Assembly (NCBI RefSeq): GCF_006716885.1
Contig: NZ_VFPU01000001.1
Location: forward strand, 1,984,001-2,048,000
DNA from: Ornithinimicrobium humiphilum
GTDB lineage: Bacteria > Actinomycetota > Actinomycetes > Actinomycetales > Dermatophilaceae
Reading direction: 5' to 3'
Length of the DNA: 64,000 nucleotides
The notes under the pieces are model-generated. The model searched no databases. It saw nothing but the letters and a program-made list of their open reading frames with translations, and was not told the DNA's origin. Every line of letters begins with the position of its first letter. Position 1 is the first letter of the stretch. Positions 27,841 through 39,378 of the stretch are shown here, in pieces. A program made the translations under genes and the position numbers.

Positions 27841-29139
27841 ATGCAGCAGGTGCCGGGGAGGGCGCGGCCGCCGAGGGGGATCGAGTCGGCGGCCGGTGAC
27901 TCCTGGCTGCTGGCCGATCGGGCGTGGCTGCCCAGAGACTTCCCGGTTGACGTGAGCCGTCCGGAGCTGGTGCAGGACGACCTGGTGGTCGAGTCGTTGG
28001 GGTGGATCCCCCGGGCGGTGGCGGACCTGGAGCGGTCCCGGTTGGTGATGGCCACGGAGGCCGTCGACCGGGGGTTGCACCTGGCCGGGGGGTTCTCGGT
28101 GGTGGACTGGCTCGCGCTGCGGTGTCCGGACCTGGAGCGGCGTGCGCTGTACGACCTGGCCCGGTTGGCGCAGGCCGGGCGTGAGTCGGTGCACGCCCCG
28201 TTGATCGAGCGCGTCAAGAACGGGCAGATGAGCCTGGCGCGGGCGGCGAGGCTGCACCGGGCCCTGCAACGGGTGCGGCCGGGCATGCCGGTGGATGAGT
28301 ACGCCGCCGCCGTGGAACTGCTGGCCAAGGCCGGGTCCGACCCGGTGTTCGACGACAAGGACATCGGCAGGATCGTGGACCGGCTCGTCGCGCAGTGCGT
28401 GGACGAGCGGGACCACGAGGCGAAGGCCCGCAAGAAGCACGCGATGCGGGGCATCTACGAGTCGAGCCTGGCCGACGGGTCGGTGAAGCGGTGGGTCATC
28501 ACCTTCGGTGACGACGCCGACTACGAAGCTGCGAAGGCGATCATCGACTCCCCGCTGGCCGCGCCGGCCTCGAAGGAGGAGCAGGAAGCGACCGGTGAGC
28601 TGGAGCTGCGGACGGCGACCCAGCGCAGGTACGACGCGTTCCTGACCGTGCTCCGCCGTGGTGTCGCCGGGACCGAGGGTCAGCCGACGACACCGAAGGC
28701 GATGCTGATGGTGACGTTGGACTTCGAGACGCTCAAGCGGCAGCTGTCCGAGACCGGTGGTCACCTGCCCGGGGTGGGTTCGACCCTGGGTGGGGTGCCG
28801 TTGCGGGCGGAGGCGATCCGCAAGCTGGCGTGCGAGGCCGACATCATCCCCGTCGTGCTCGGTGGACCGTCGGAGATCCTCGACCAGGGCCGCCGCAAGC
28901 GCCTCATCACCCCCGCCCAGCGCGTCAGGTTGGCCGCGCGGGACCGGGGGTGCACGATCCCGGGGTGCACCGTGCCCGCGACCTGGTGCGACGCCCACCA
29001 CGTCATCCCCTGGGCGATGGGCGGGCGATCAGACCTCGGCAACTACGCCCTGTTGTGCCCGAGGCACCACACCTTCGTGCACGACCGGAACCTCACCGCG
29101 ACCGTGACCGAGCTCGGTGTGAGGTGGCATCTGAGATGA
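27841..29139 (+). CDS. DUF222 / HNH endonuclease (13E12 repeat family)
   Basis: Protein of 432 residues from the ATG at 27841. The first 300 residues or so are the DUF222 (13E12) helical domain (VESLGWIPRAVADLERSRLVMATEAVDRG, LARLAQAGRESVHAPLIERVKNGQMSLARAARL). The C-terminus is an HNH nuclease: CTIPGCTVPATWCDAHHVIPWAMGGRSDLGNYALLCPRHH, with the catalytic His pair, Asn and zinc-binding Cys residues intact. In-frame ATGs at 27787 and 27826 are alternatives; GGAGGGG at 27806-27812 could serve the latter. The family is abundant and often multi-copy in actinobacteria; its role is unclear, perhaps a mobile or damage-related element. Confidence 0.9.
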   Translation: MQQVPGRARPPRGIESAAGDSWLLADRAWLPRDFPVDVSRPELVQDDLVVESLGWIPRAVADLERSRLVMATEAVDRGLHLAGGFSVVDWLALRCPDLERRALYDLARLAQAGRESVHAPLIERVKNGQMSLARAARLHRALQRVRPGMPVDEYAAAVELLAKAGSDPVFDDKDIGRIVDRLVAQCVDERDHEAKARKKHAMRGIYESSLADGSVKRWVITFGDDADYEAAKAIIDSPLAAPASKEEQEATGELELRTATQRRYDAFLTVLRRGVAGTEGQPTTPKAMLMVTLDFETLKRQLSETGGHLPGVGSTLGGVPLRAEAIRKLACEADIIPVVLGGPSEILDQGRRKRLITPAQRVRLAARDRGCTIPGCTVPATWCDAHHVIPWAMGGRSDLGNYALLCPRHHTFVHDRNLTATVTELGVRWHLR

Positions 29140-29150
29140 CCCAGCCCCGA

Positions 29151-29172
29151 GCCCGGCCCGAGTCGGCCGGGC
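29151..29172. terminator. Hairpin between convergent HNH and rpe genes
   Basis: GCCCGGCC, loop CGAGTC, GGCCGGGC: perfect 8-base stem just after the DUF222-HNH stop. Likely terminator for that gene and possibly also for the rpe transcript from the other strand. The remaining 80 bases to rpe show nothing else. Confidence 0.6.
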
Positions 29173-29250
29173 GACGAGGTGTGCCTGCCTGCCGGCGAAC
29201 GCGTCCTTCCTTGCGCGCCCTGGACCTGTGCGTCCGTGCCCGTCGCCCCG

Positions 29251-29925
29251 TCAGGCCCCGCAGGCGGCGTGAGCGGTCGCGCGCAGCTCGGCGATGCGCG
29301 CCGCCACGTCGTCGGCGCCGTAGACCGCCGACCCCGCCACGAAGACGTCGGCCCCCGCCTCGACGCACTGACCGATGGTGTCGAGGGACACTCCCCCGTC
29401 GACCTGGATCCAGACGTCCGTGCCCCGCCGCTTCGCCGCCTCGCGCACCGCGCGCACCTTGGGCATCTGGTCGGCCATGAAGGACTGGCCGCCGAAGCCC
29501 GGCTCGACGGTCATGACGAGCACCATGTCGACCTCGGCGAGGAGCTCCTCGTAGGGCTCGAACGGCGTCCCCGGCTTGACGGCGAAGGCGGCCCGGGCCC
29601 CCGCCGCCCGGATGGCGCGCGCGGTCGCGACCGGGTCGGCAGCGGCCTCGACGTGGAAGGTCACCGACCTCGCGCCGGCCTCCGCGTAGCCGGGGGCCCA
29701 GCGGTCGGGGTCCTCGATCATGAGGTGGCAGTCGATCGGGACCGGGCTGACCCGGACGAGCGCCTCGACCACCGGCTGCCCGAGCGTCAGGTTGGGGACG
29801 AAGTGGTTGTCCATGACATCGACGTGGGCCCAGTCGGCGTCGGCGATCCGCCCCAGCTCGCGCTCCAGGTTGGCGAAGTCGGCCGAGAGGATGGACGGGC
29901 TGATCTGCAGGTGCGGGGTCGCCAT
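29251..29925 (-). CDS. rpe: Ribulose-phosphate 3-epimerase
   Basis: Pentose-phosphate enzyme interconverting ribulose-5-phosphate and xylulose-5-phosphate. The 224-residue TIM barrel has [60 protein letters not shown], and [12 protein letters not shown], with metal-binding His/Asp residues all present. ATG at 29925 preferred; a GTG nine bases upstream is possible. It sits 24 bases after rsmB, the usual order fmt-rsmB-rpe in actinobacteria. Confidence 0.96.
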   Translation of the reverse strand: MATPHLQISPSILSADFANLERELGRIADADWAHVDVMDNHFVPNLTLGQPVVEALVRVSPVPIDCHLMIEDPDRWAPGYAEAGARSVTFHVEAAADPVATARAIRAAGARAAFAVKPGTPFEPYEELLAEVDMVLVMTVEPGFGGQSFMADQMPKVRAVREAAKRRGTDVWIQVDGGVSLDTIGQCVEAGADVFVAGSAVYGADDVAARIAELRATAHAACGA

Positions 29926-29949
29926 GGCGCACACCCTAGCCAGGTGGGT

Positions 29950-31530
29950 TCAGCGCTTCCGGAGCAGGGCGACGAACATGCCGTCGGTGTCGTGCCGGTG
30001 GGGCCATAGCTGTGCCCAGGGCCCCTCCCCCGTGTCCGCCAGAGGCTGCCCGCCGCGGTCGAGGAGGAACGGCCGGACGTCGACGAGCTCGACGTCGTCG
30101 CGCCGCTTGAGCACGTCCTTGACCACGAGGTGCGTCTCGGCGATGTGCGGGGAGCACGTCGCCCACGCCACGAGCCCGCCGGGACGGACCGCGTCGAGGG
30201 CCGAGCGGAGCAGGTCGCGCTGGAGCGGGCCGAGCTCGGTCAGGTCGGCGGGGGTCCGCCGCCACCGAGCCTCCGGTCGGCGACGGAGCGCTCCCAGCCC
30301 GGTGCACGGGGCGTCGACGAGGATCCGGTCGTAGGAGTCCGGCTCGTTGGCCCCGACCTCCCGGCCGTCGCCCACGGTCACGGTGACGTCGGCGCCCGCC
30401 TCCACCGCCCCGGAGAGCGTCTGGCGGACCAGCTGGGCGCGGTGCGGGCTGACCTCGTTGGCGTGCAGCGACGCACCACGCTGGTGCGCCAGCGCGGCGA
30501 GCAGGCCGGCCTTGCCGCCGGGACCGGCGCACAGGTCGAGCCACCGGGCATCGGGTCCGTCCAGCGGGGCCGAGGCCAGCGCCAGCGCCAGCAGCTGGGA
30601 GCCGGCGTCCTGCACCGCGGCCCGTCCCTCGCGCACGCTCGCCAGGTCCCCGGGGTCGCCCGAGGGCAGGGTCCACGCCGTGGGAGCCAGCGGCGAGGGG
30701 GTCGCCCCGGCCTCCTCGAGCTCGGCGTCCGCCACGAGCCCGGGTCGGGCGACCAGGGTCAGCGGGCCGGGGGTGTTGTGGGCCGCGAGCAGCTGCGGCA
30801 GCTCGGTGTCCGGCAGGCCGTTGGCCACCAGCGCCGCCCGGAGGGCCCGCACGATCCACTCCGGGTGGGAGTGCTCGAGCGCCGCTCGCGCGATCGGGTC
30901 CTCGATCCCGGCGGTGACGAGCTCCACCCAGGCGCCGGCGCCGCGCTCGGTGACCCGGCGCAGCACCGCGTTGACGAAGCCGCCCGCGCCCTGGCTCACG
31001 TGCTGGCGCGCCAGCGCGACCGTCGAGCTGACGGCAGCGTGGTCCGGCACGCGCATGCCGAGCAGCTGGTGCACACCGAGCCGCAGGACGTCGAGCACGG
31101 GAACGTCGATGCTCGCGGCGGCGCGGTCGGCGGCGTGGGCGACGACCGCGTCGTAGAGCCCCTGCATGCGCAGGGTGCCGTAGGTCAGCTCGGTCGCGAA
31201 GGCGGCGTCGCGGCCGCGCAGCCGGGCGCGCAGCAGCGCGCGGGGCAGCTCGAGGTTGGCGTACGCCCCGTCCTCGTGGACGGACCGCAGGACCGTGTAT
31301 GCCGTGTCGCGCGCGGGATCTGCGGTCCGGGCGCGCTGACCGGGCGTCTGGGCCGATCGCTGGCGGGGTCCTCGGTGCCCACCGGTGGGACGGCCCTCGC
31401 GACCGCCACCGGATGCGCCACGGCGCGGGGCGGGTCCTCCGCCGCGCCCACCGCGCTGTCCGTCGCCGTGCCGGCCGTCACCGCGACGCTCGTCCCGGCG
31501 GCCGTCGCCGCCACGTCCTGCATCAGCCAT
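29950..31530 (-). CDS. rsmB: 16S rRNA m5C967 methyltransferase RsmB
   Basis: Cytoplasmic rRNA methyltransferase, 526 residues. The first 70 residues are a Gly/Arg-rich, low-complexity tail; then a NusB-like RNA-binding domain (about 72-210; [40 protein letters not shown]), then the methyltransferase with [15 protein letters not shown] (SAM), [12 protein letters not shown] (motif IV cysteine) and [11 protein letters not shown] (motif VI catalytic cysteine). ATG overlaps the fmt stop by eight bases. The RG-rich tail resembles RNA-binding RGG boxes and is longer than in most homologues. Confidence 0.94.
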   Translation of the reverse strand: MADAGRGGDGRRDERRGDGRHGDGQRGGRGGGPAPRRGASGGGREGRPTGGHRGPRQRSAQTPGQRARTADPARDTAYTVLRSVHEDGAYANLELPRALLRARLRGRDAAFATELTYGTLRMQGLYDAVVAHAADRAAASIDVPVLDVLRLGVHQLLGMRVPDHAAVSSTVALARQHVSQGAGGFVNAVLRRVTERGAGAWVELVTAGIEDPIARAALEHSHPEWIVRALRAALVANGLPDTELPQLLAAHNTPGPLTLVARPGLVADAELEEAGATPSPLAPTAWTLPSGDPGDLASVREGRAAVQDAGSQLLALALASAPLDGPDARWLDLCAGPGGKAGLLAALAHQRGASLHANEVSPHRAQLVRQTLSGAVEAGADVTVTVGDGREVGANEPDSYDRILVDAPCTGLGALRRRPEARWRRTPADLTELGPLQRDLLRSALDAVRPGGLVAWATCSPHIAETHLVVKDVLKRRDDVELVDVRPFLLDRGGQPLADTGEGPWAQLWPHRHDTDGMFVALLRKR

Positions 31531-32461
31531 CGAAGCGCTCCCCGGGCTCGGGACGGACGCCGCGCGCCCAGTCGGCGGCGGCCATGACCTTCTTGCCGTG
31601 CGGCTGCACCTGCCCCAGACGGACCGGTGTCGTGCCGGTCCCGACGAGCACCTCGCGCCGTCCGGCGCGCACCTCACCCGGAGCCAGGACAGGCTCGCCC
31701 GCGTCCGCCTCGACGGGCTCGACGGGGTGCAGCTTCATCCGCTCGCCCCGCCAGGTGGTCCAGGCGCCCGGAGCCGGGGTGCAGCCCCGGACGAGCCGGT
31801 CGACGGCGAAGGCCGGACGGGTCCAGTCGACGCGGGCGTCCTCCACCTCGATCTTGGGAGCCAGGCTGACGCCCTCCACGGGCTGCGGCTCCGGCACCAG
31901 CTCACCGCGCTCCAGGGCGTCGAAGGTGGCCACGAGCAGGGCGGCCCCGGAGACGGACAGCCGCTCGAGCAGGTCCCCGCTGGTGTCACGGGGCCGGACG
32001 GTCTCGGTCAGGCGCCCCAGCACGGGCCCGGTGTCGAGGCCCTCCTCGAGCACGAACGTGACCGCCCCGGTGATCTCGTCACCCGCCATCACCGCGTGCT
32101 GGACCGGTGCCGCGCCGCGCCAGGCGGGCAGCAGCGAGAAGTGCAGGTTGACCCAGCCGTGGGGCGGCAGGGCCAGCAGCTCCGGGGGCACCAGGGCGCC
32201 GTAGGCGACCACGGCGCACACGTCCGGGGCCCAGGCCTCGAGCTGCTCGCGAACGCCCTCGTCCCGCAGCCGGGCGGGCGTCGCGACGGGGATGCCGGCG
32301 GCCTCCGCCGCCTCCCGGACCGGCGAGGGCCGGGTGCGGCGGCCACGTCCGGCCTGGGCGTCGGGACGGGTCAGGACGCCGACCACCTCGTGCTCGGACT
32401 CCAGCAACGCCCGCAGGGACGGCAGGGCCACCTCGGGGGTGCCCGCGAAGACCACTCTCAC
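31523..32461 (-). CDS. fmt: Methionyl-tRNA formyltransferase
   Basis: Formylates initiator Met-tRNA with 10-formyltetrahydrofolate. The 312-residue protein begins [16 protein letters not shown] and shows the catalytic-site segment [17 protein letters not shown] and the family [18 protein letters not shown], then a C-terminal OB-like domain ([15 protein letters not shown]). GTG start. priA, its usual upstream neighbour, is 7 kb away, separated by a peptide importer. Confidence 0.96.
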   Translation of the reverse strand: MRVVFAGTPEVALPSLRALLESEHEVVGVLTRPDAQAGRGRRTRPSPVREAAEAAGIPVATPARLRDEGVREQLEAWAPDVCAVVAYGALVPPELLALPPHGWVNLHFSLLPAWRGAAPVQHAVMAGDEITGAVTFVLEEGLDTGPVLGRLTETVRPRDTSGDLLERLSVSGAALLVATFDALERGELVPEPQPVEGVSLAPKIEVEDARVDWTRPAFAVDRLVRGCTPAPGAWTTWRGERMKLHPVEPVEADAGEPVLAPGEVRAGRREVLVGTGTTPVRLGQVQPHGKKVMAAADWARGVRPEPGERFDG

Positions 32462-32489
32462 CTCATACCTCCACCGTCACTGTGGCACG

Positions 32490-32528
32490 GCACGGCGGCC
32501 CGCACCTCTCCGGGTGGGGCCGCCGTGC
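32490..32528 (-). terminator. Hairpin terminator after the peptide-importer operon
   Basis: GCACGGCGGCCC pairs with GGGCCGCCGTGC (12 bases); inside, CACC and GGTG extend the stem. It starts about 20 bases beyond the stop of the oppDF-type gene, before fmt, and separates the two transcripts on the minus strand. No U-run. Confidence 0.75.
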
Positions 32529-32549
32529 GCGTGCGTGCGTCGCCGACGC

Positions 32550-34351
<1,802 letters not shown>

Positions 34352-34352
<1 letters not shown>

Positions 34353-35464
34353 CAGTCCGCGGTCCTGTTCTGACGGGGGTCGAAGGCGTCGCGGAGGCCG
34401 TCACCGAGGAAGTTCACGGCGAGGGCGATCGCGAGGATGATCATGCCGGGCCACCAGAAGAGCCAGGGGCGCGACTGGAAGCTGGTCTGGTAGGTCGAGA
34501 TGAGCAGACCCAGCGAGGTGTCCGGCGGGCGCACGCCCCAGCCCAGGAAGGACAGGGCCGACTCGGTGAGGATCGTCGCGGCGATCGCCAGCGTCGCGCT
34601 GACGATGATCGTCCCGATGGTGTTGGGCAGGATGTGCTTGAAGATGATCCGGCCCGACCCGGTGCCGATGGCCTCGGCGGCCGTGACGAACTCGCGCTCG
34701 CGCAGCGAGAGCACCTCGCCACGCACCAGACGGGCCAGACCCGTCCAGCCGATGACGCTCAGCAGGAAGGCCAGCGGCCAGATGCCGCCGTTGGCCATCT
34801 TGCCCAGGACGGCGGCCAGCACCAGCGCCGGGATGACGATGAAGAGGTCGGTGATGCGCATGAGGATGGCCTCGAGCCAGCCGCGGTAGTAGCCCGCGAC
34901 GGCGCCCACGATCGTTCCGATGATGGTCGAGACCAGACCGACGGTGAAGGCGACGATCAGCGAACGCTGGGTGCCGCGCATCGTCAGCGCGAAGTAGTCC
35001 TTGCCGGCGTTGTCCTGGCCGAACGGGTGCTCGCCCATCGCGGGCGGCCACAGGCTCAGCGTGGGTCGTCCGCCGTCCTCGACGAGCGCGCCCTCCCAGA
35101 AGTTCTTGCCCCACCAGCCGGGGATGATCCCGTAGCCGATGGAGGTGAAGGCGAAGGCGGTGATCGCCAGCAGCGCGAAGAGGGAGATCATCGCGCCCCG
35201 GTGCCGCAGGAAGCGGCGCCGGACCAGCTGCCCCTGGGAGTAGGACTTCTGGCTCAGGTCGAGCTGCTTCTCCACCGAGTAGCGGGTCGACAGCGGGTCG
35301 GAGTCGCCGAGGTCGCTGATCTCGTCCGCGACGTCCGGGTCCTGGGGGGCCGCGTGGTCGTGCTGGCCGGGGACCGGCGAGAGGCCCTCGTCGCCCGAGC
35401 CCGGGACCTGGGGACGGTCCTGGTCGGGGCGGTCGCCCTCCGGCGGGTTGGTGTTGTCGTTCAT
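34352..35464 (-). CDS. DppC/OppC-type peptide ABC permease
   Basis: Membrane subunit of the peptide importer, 370 residues. The first 80 residues are acidic and probably disordered (DEISDLGDSDPLSTRYS), longer than usual. Six helices follow, with the family coupling-loop motif FVTAAEAIGTGSGRIIFKHILPN and ALSFLGWGVRPPDTSLG. Between the first two helices an extracytoplasmic segment has GQDNAGKDYFALTMRGTQRSL as in DppC. ATG with AGGA before it. Lies 67 bases after the other permease gene. Confidence 0.92.
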
Positions 35465-35531
35465 CGGATGGTCCTAGCTGTTCGGGCCGGGGATCCGGCC
35501 TGCGACGGGCGGGTGGGCATGGCTGACCACC

Positions 35532-37058
35532 TCACCGCCGGATCCGCGGGTCGAGGAAGGCGTAGGCGATGTCCGCGAGCATGTTCATGAGCACCGCGGC
35601 GCCACCGGCCACCAGGTAGTAGGCCATGACCGGACCCGGGTCCACGAAGTTGAGGCCGACGCGGAACATGTCGCCCAGGCCCTTCCAGCCGAAGACCGTC
35701 TCGGTGACCACCGCGCCACCCAGCAGGTTGGCGAAGTCGAAGGCCACGATCGTGGTGATCGGGATCAGGGCGTTGCGGAGGGCGTGCTTGGAGTAGACGA
35801 CGCGGTCCGACAGGCCCTTGGAGCGGGCGGTGCGGATGTAGTCCTGGTTGATCGTCTCGAGCATCGAGGCCCGGGTGTAGCGGCTGTAGGCCGCGATCGA
35901 GATCAGGGTCAGGATGATCGTCGGCAGGATCAGCTGGACGCCCCAGTTGTAGAGGAAGACGTAGAAGTTGCCATCCAGCCGGGCAAACGGGATCCGGGCG
36001 TCACCGATCGTGCTGATCGGGCGCGGCGCCAGCTGCAGGAAGGAGTTCCAGTTGCGCAGCAGCTGGTCCATGAAGACCAGGAAGGCGAAGGCCAGCGCGG
36101 TGCCGGAGCAGACCGCCATGGCCACCCGCTTCTCGAAGCCGCCGAAGAACCACCCGATCGCGGCACCGACCACGGCGGCCGCCGCGGCGAGGCCGAGCAC
36201 CGTCAGCCAGGTGGGGTCCTTCATGATCGGGGCGGTGACGAAGTAGGCGACGACGCCCGCCACGATGGTGCCCAGGCCGGCGTAGACGATCTTGCGCTGC
36301 GACAGCCCCACGGTCAGCGTGAGGAAGAACGCCAGCGCCAGCAGCCCGCCCAGGATGATGAGCGGCAGGCCGAGCGCGGGCTGGCGCCACCAGCCGACCT
36401 GGTCGAAGACGTAGACCGCCCCGAAGACGACCACGGCCGTGGCCAGGAAGGTCAACGCCTGCCGACGGATGTCACCGCCGAGGACCGAGGCCACGAGCAA
36501 CGCGAAGATCAGCGCGACCACGGCGATCGCCGTGGTGCTCAGGGCCGGATCGGCGATCCAGTTGTTGAAGCGGATCGCGCCGAAGTCCTTCAGCAGCACC
36601 GCGGCCCAGAAGACCGGCAGCGAGTAGAACAGGAAGGCCAGGAACGTGATCGCGTAGTCGAAGCCGGAGTACTGACGGATCGCCGAGAGCACGCCGAGGG
36701 CCACGCCGATGACGATGGCCAGGACCACGGAGAGGGTCACCAGGCGCAGGCTGGCGCCCGCCGAGCTGATGAGAAGGGTGTTGATGTTGGCACCGTCACG
36801 GGACGTGCCGAGGTCGCACTGGAGGACGAGGCACCGGCTGGCGCCGCCCAACCAGGTGAGGTACCGCTGCCACCAGGGCATGTCCAGGTTCATGTTCGCG
36901 ATGCGCGCGGCGATGAGCTGGTCGCGGTTCTCGGCGCGGGTCTCGCGAAGGTCCTGGAGCGGGTCGCCGGAGTTGATGGTCGCGAAGTACATCAGGGCGG
37001 AGCCCAGGAGCAGGACGACCCCTGAGATCGCGATCCGGCGGAGGATGAACTGGAGCAC
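35532..37058 (-). CDS. DppB/OppB-type peptide ABC permease with extra membrane block
   Basis: Second membrane subunit, 508 residues, where family members are usually about 310-340. The N-terminal half (1-165) is a normal DppB start (FILRRIAISGVVLLLGSALMYFATINSGDP; TLSVVLAIVIGVALGVLSA). Residues about 168-368 are extra: six hydrophobic stretches (around 173-194, 202-217, 229-251, 258-276, 284-305, 313-332) rich in Ala/Val/Leu. The normal C-terminal half resumes with LPTIILTLISIAAYSRYTRASMLETINQDYIRTARSKGLSDRVVYSKHALRNALIPI. GTG start. The reading frame is continuous, so the insert is real and not a frameshift. Confidence 0.92.
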   Translation of the reverse strand: MLQFILRRIAISGVVLLLGSALMYFATINSGDPLQDLRETRAENRDQLIAARIANMNLDMPWWQRYLTWLGGASRCLVLQCDLGTSRDGANINTLLISSAGASLRLVTLSVVLAIVIGVALGVLSAIRQYSGFDYAITFLAFLFYSLPVFWAAVLLKDFGAIRFNNWIADPALSTTAIAVVALIFALLVASVLGGDIRRQALTFLATAVVVFGAVYVFDQVGWWRQPALGLPLIILGGLLALAFFLTLTVGLSQRKIVYAGLGTIVAGVVAYFVTAPIMKDPTWLTVLGLAAAAAVVGAAIGWFFGGFEKRVAMAVCSGTALAFAFLVFMDQLLRNWNSFLQLAPRPISTIGDARIPFARLDGNFYVFLYNWGVQLILPTIILTLISIAAYSRYTRASMLETINQDYIRTARSKGLSDRVVYSKHALRNALIPITTIVAFDFANLLGGAVVTETVFGWKGLGDMFRVGLNFVDPGPVMAYYLVAGGAAVLMNMLADIAYAFLDPRIRR

Positions 37059-37209
37059 GAGAGTGAAAACCTTCCTGCGGAAGCCACCGGCACGGCGGCT
37101 CGTGACCGAGGCAGACTAACCGACCGGTAGCACCGGGGGAAATGTCGCGCCTCGCGAGCGTCGCACGGCAGCGCGGCTGACGCGGGGTCAGGAGGTCCGG
37201 GCACAGGAC

Positions 37210-37240
37210 GGGGCGGGAGGGCGTGATGCCCCCCCGCCCC
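37210..37240 (-). terminator. GC-rich hairpin between receptor and permease genes
   Basis: GGGGCGGG-A-GGGC pairs with GCCC-C-CCGCCCC around loop GTGAT; one A.C mismatch. It lies 60-90 bases after the receptor stop and about 150 before the permease start. It would let the receptor be made in excess over the membrane subunits. Confidence 0.65.
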
Positions 37241-37253
37241 ATCTGTGGACCGG

Positions 37254-37274
37254 GCCGGTGACTAGGTCACCGGC
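37254..37274 (-). terminator. Second hairpin after the receptor gene
   Basis: GCCGGTGAC, loop TAG, GTCACCGGC: a perfect 9-base stem 25 bases after the receptor stop and just before the GC-rich hairpin. The two in tandem may serve as an mRNA 3' stabiliser plus a terminator. Confidence 0.6.
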
Positions 37275-37298
37275 GCTGGGCCGAAGAGCGGTCGCGGG

Positions 37299-39158
37299 TC
37301 AGTTGGCGCGGACCCACTGCTCGGCGTTCCACGACACACCGGTCTGGACCGAGGTGTGACGGACGTTCTCCAGCGAGCTGTCGTAGCCGACCACACCGGG
37401 GTGGGCGAAGACCGGGATGCCGTAGAGGGTGTCCCACAGCTCCTTCTCGATGACCTTGACCTGCTCCAGGTGGACGGCCGGGTCGTTCGAGGAGGCCAGG
37501 GTCTTCCAGGCCTCGTCGACGGTCTCGTTGGAGTAGCCACCGTAGTTCTGGCCACCACCGGTGGAGTAGATCGGCTGGCCCGAGGCGATCTGGCCGGAGC
37601 CGGCCCAGGCGAACAGCGCGACCTCCCAGTCACCGGTCTCGAGCGGACCGCCCTGCTGGAAGAAGGTCGGGTCACCGGCGTCGACGATGTCGAAGCCGGC
37701 CTCGTCGCAGGAGGCCTTGATGGTCGTGACCTCGTCGGTGCGGCGCTGGTTGGGCGCCGAGTAGCCGATGCGCACGGTGACCGGGGTCTCGACACCGGCC
37801 TCCTCCAGCTTGGCCTTCGCACCCTCGATGTCGACCTCGTCGTAGCGGCCGTCGTAGGCGGCGTCGAGGACCTCGGCGTAGTCGGGCTGGAAGGGGAACT
37901 TCTCGCGCAGGTTCATGACCTCCGCGTCCGGGTTGATCGGCTGGATCAGGTTCTGGACGATCTGCTGACGCGGCACGCACATGGCGAACGCCTCGCGGGC
38001 GGCCAGGCCACCCTCGTCGTCGGAGAAGACGCTGCCCTCGCCGAAGTTGAAGTCCAGGTGCTCCCAGGTCATCTCGTCGCCGTTGAGGACGCCGACCGTG
38101 TCGCCCATGTTCTTGAGCTGGTCGACGGTGTCGACGGTGGCCTGCGGCTCGATGACGTTGATGTCACCGTTCTGCAGGGCCTGGACGTGGGTCTCCGGCG
38201 CGGCGAACTTGAAGACCAGGTTGGCCGTCGCGGGCGGGGTGCCCCAGAAGTTCTCGTTGGGGACGAGGCCGAGGGACTGGTCCTTCTCCCAGACCGCACC
38301 CTCGAGGGTGTACGGGCCGCTGGAGGGGACGGTCGACTCGTCCTTGATCTCGTAGTCGTTGAAGGTCCAGCCGGTGTTCCAGAACTCGGAGGCCTTCGCG
38401 ACGGTCTCGCCGTCGCCGTCCACGATCGCCTGGGCCAGCTCGGCCGGGTCGAGACCCGACTGCTCGGCGACCACGTGGGCGGGCTTGGCGCCGGAGACGA
38501 CGAGCTCCCAGTCCGGGTAGGGCTCCGGGTAGACCACGGTGAAGCTCTTGCCGTCGACCTCGCCCTGCGGGCCCTCGGGCACGTAGGCGCCGAAGGTGTC
38601 GGACACCGGGTCGAAGCCGAGGGCGTCGACGCCGCCGAGCGCCTCGGGGTTGGAGGAGGCCCACTCGAGCAGGTAGTCGTTGACGGTGATCGGGGTGCCG
38701 TCGGACCAGACCGCCTCGTCGGAGATGGTGTACTCGACGGTCAGCGGGTCCTCGGAGGTGACCTCGTAGGAGCCGAACCACTCGTTGGGGTAGATCGTGC
38801 CGTCGGTGCCCCAGTACCAGAAGCCGCTCTGGAGCTGGTTGTTGACGACCGCGTTGTAGGTCGAGTTGGTGCCGGAGGTGTCGCCGTTGTAGGCGTTGTA
38901 CTGCTCCGAGCCGGTCGAGAACGAGATCTCGTCCTCGGCGGTGACGACGTCACCCAGGTCGGCCTTGCCCGTCGACTCCTCGTCCCCGCCGGCCTCTTCG
39001 CCGGACGAGGTCTCCTCGTCGGTGTCCTCGCCGGTGTCGCCGGAGTCCGAGCCGCCCGCGGCGGTGGTCTCGTCGGGGGTCTCCGTCTCGGACGTGCAGC
39101 CGGCCAGGGCCAGAGCACCGGCCGCAACGACAGCCATGGTCGCGCGCCTGATCTTCAA
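37299..39158 (-). CDS. Peptide-binding lipoprotein (SBP family 5)
   Basis: Extracytoplasmic receptor for the oligopeptide importer, 619 residues. Lipobox LALAGC near residue 20, then an acidic Ser/Thr/Glu linker to about residue 70, then a family 5 solute-binding fold (LTVEYTISDEAVWSDGTPITVNDYLLEWA; WTFNDYEIKDESTVPSSGPYTLEG; NENFWGTPP). TTG start at 39158, chosen because AGGAGG lies five bases before it; no ATG is nearby in frame. First gene of the importer operon, set apart from the permeases by two hairpins. Peptide preference unknown. Confidence 0.94.
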   Translation of the reverse strand: MKIRRATMAVVAAGALALAGCTSETETPDETTAAGGSDSGDTGEDTDEETSSGEEAGGDEESTGKADLGDVVTAEDEISFSTGSEQYNAYNGDTSGTNSTYNAVVNNQLQSGFWYWGTDGTIYPNEWFGSYEVTSEDPLTVEYTISDEAVWSDGTPITVNDYLLEWASSNPEALGGVDALGFDPVSDTFGAYVPEGPQGEVDGKSFTVVYPEPYPDWELVVSGAKPAHVVAEQSGLDPAELAQAIVDGDGETVAKASEFWNTGWTFNDYEIKDESTVPSSGPYTLEGAVWEKDQSLGLVPNENFWGTPPATANLVFKFAAPETHVQALQNGDINVIEPQATVDTVDQLKNMGDTVGVLNGDEMTWEHLDFNFGEGSVFSDDEGGLAAREAFAMCVPRQQIVQNLIQPINPDAEVMNLREKFPFQPDYAEVLDAAYDGRYDEVDIEGAKAKLEEAGVETPVTVRIGYSAPNQRRTDEVTTIKASCDEAGFDIVDAGDPTFFQQGGPLETGDWEVALFAWAGSGQIASGQPIYSTGGGQNYGGYSNETVDEAWKTLASSNDPAVHLEQVKVIEKELWDTLYGIPVFAHPGVVGYDSSLENVRHTSVQTGVSWNAEQWVRAN

Positions 39159-39378
39159 TGTTCCTCCTAGTGAGAAGCTCGTGCCGCCGGCTCGCGGTCC
39201 ACGGTGGCCGCGCCCGGGCCGGCGCCGAGCCGGGGGGTTGCTCGTCGAACATAGGCATCCCCTCCCGCCGGACGCCAGCCATGTGTCCGCACGGTGACCC
39301 GATCGTTACTCATTTGAGACATGCCCGACCGCATGCCGGACCGCGCTGTCGGGGAGGTGCCCGGGCCGCGAGGTCGCC

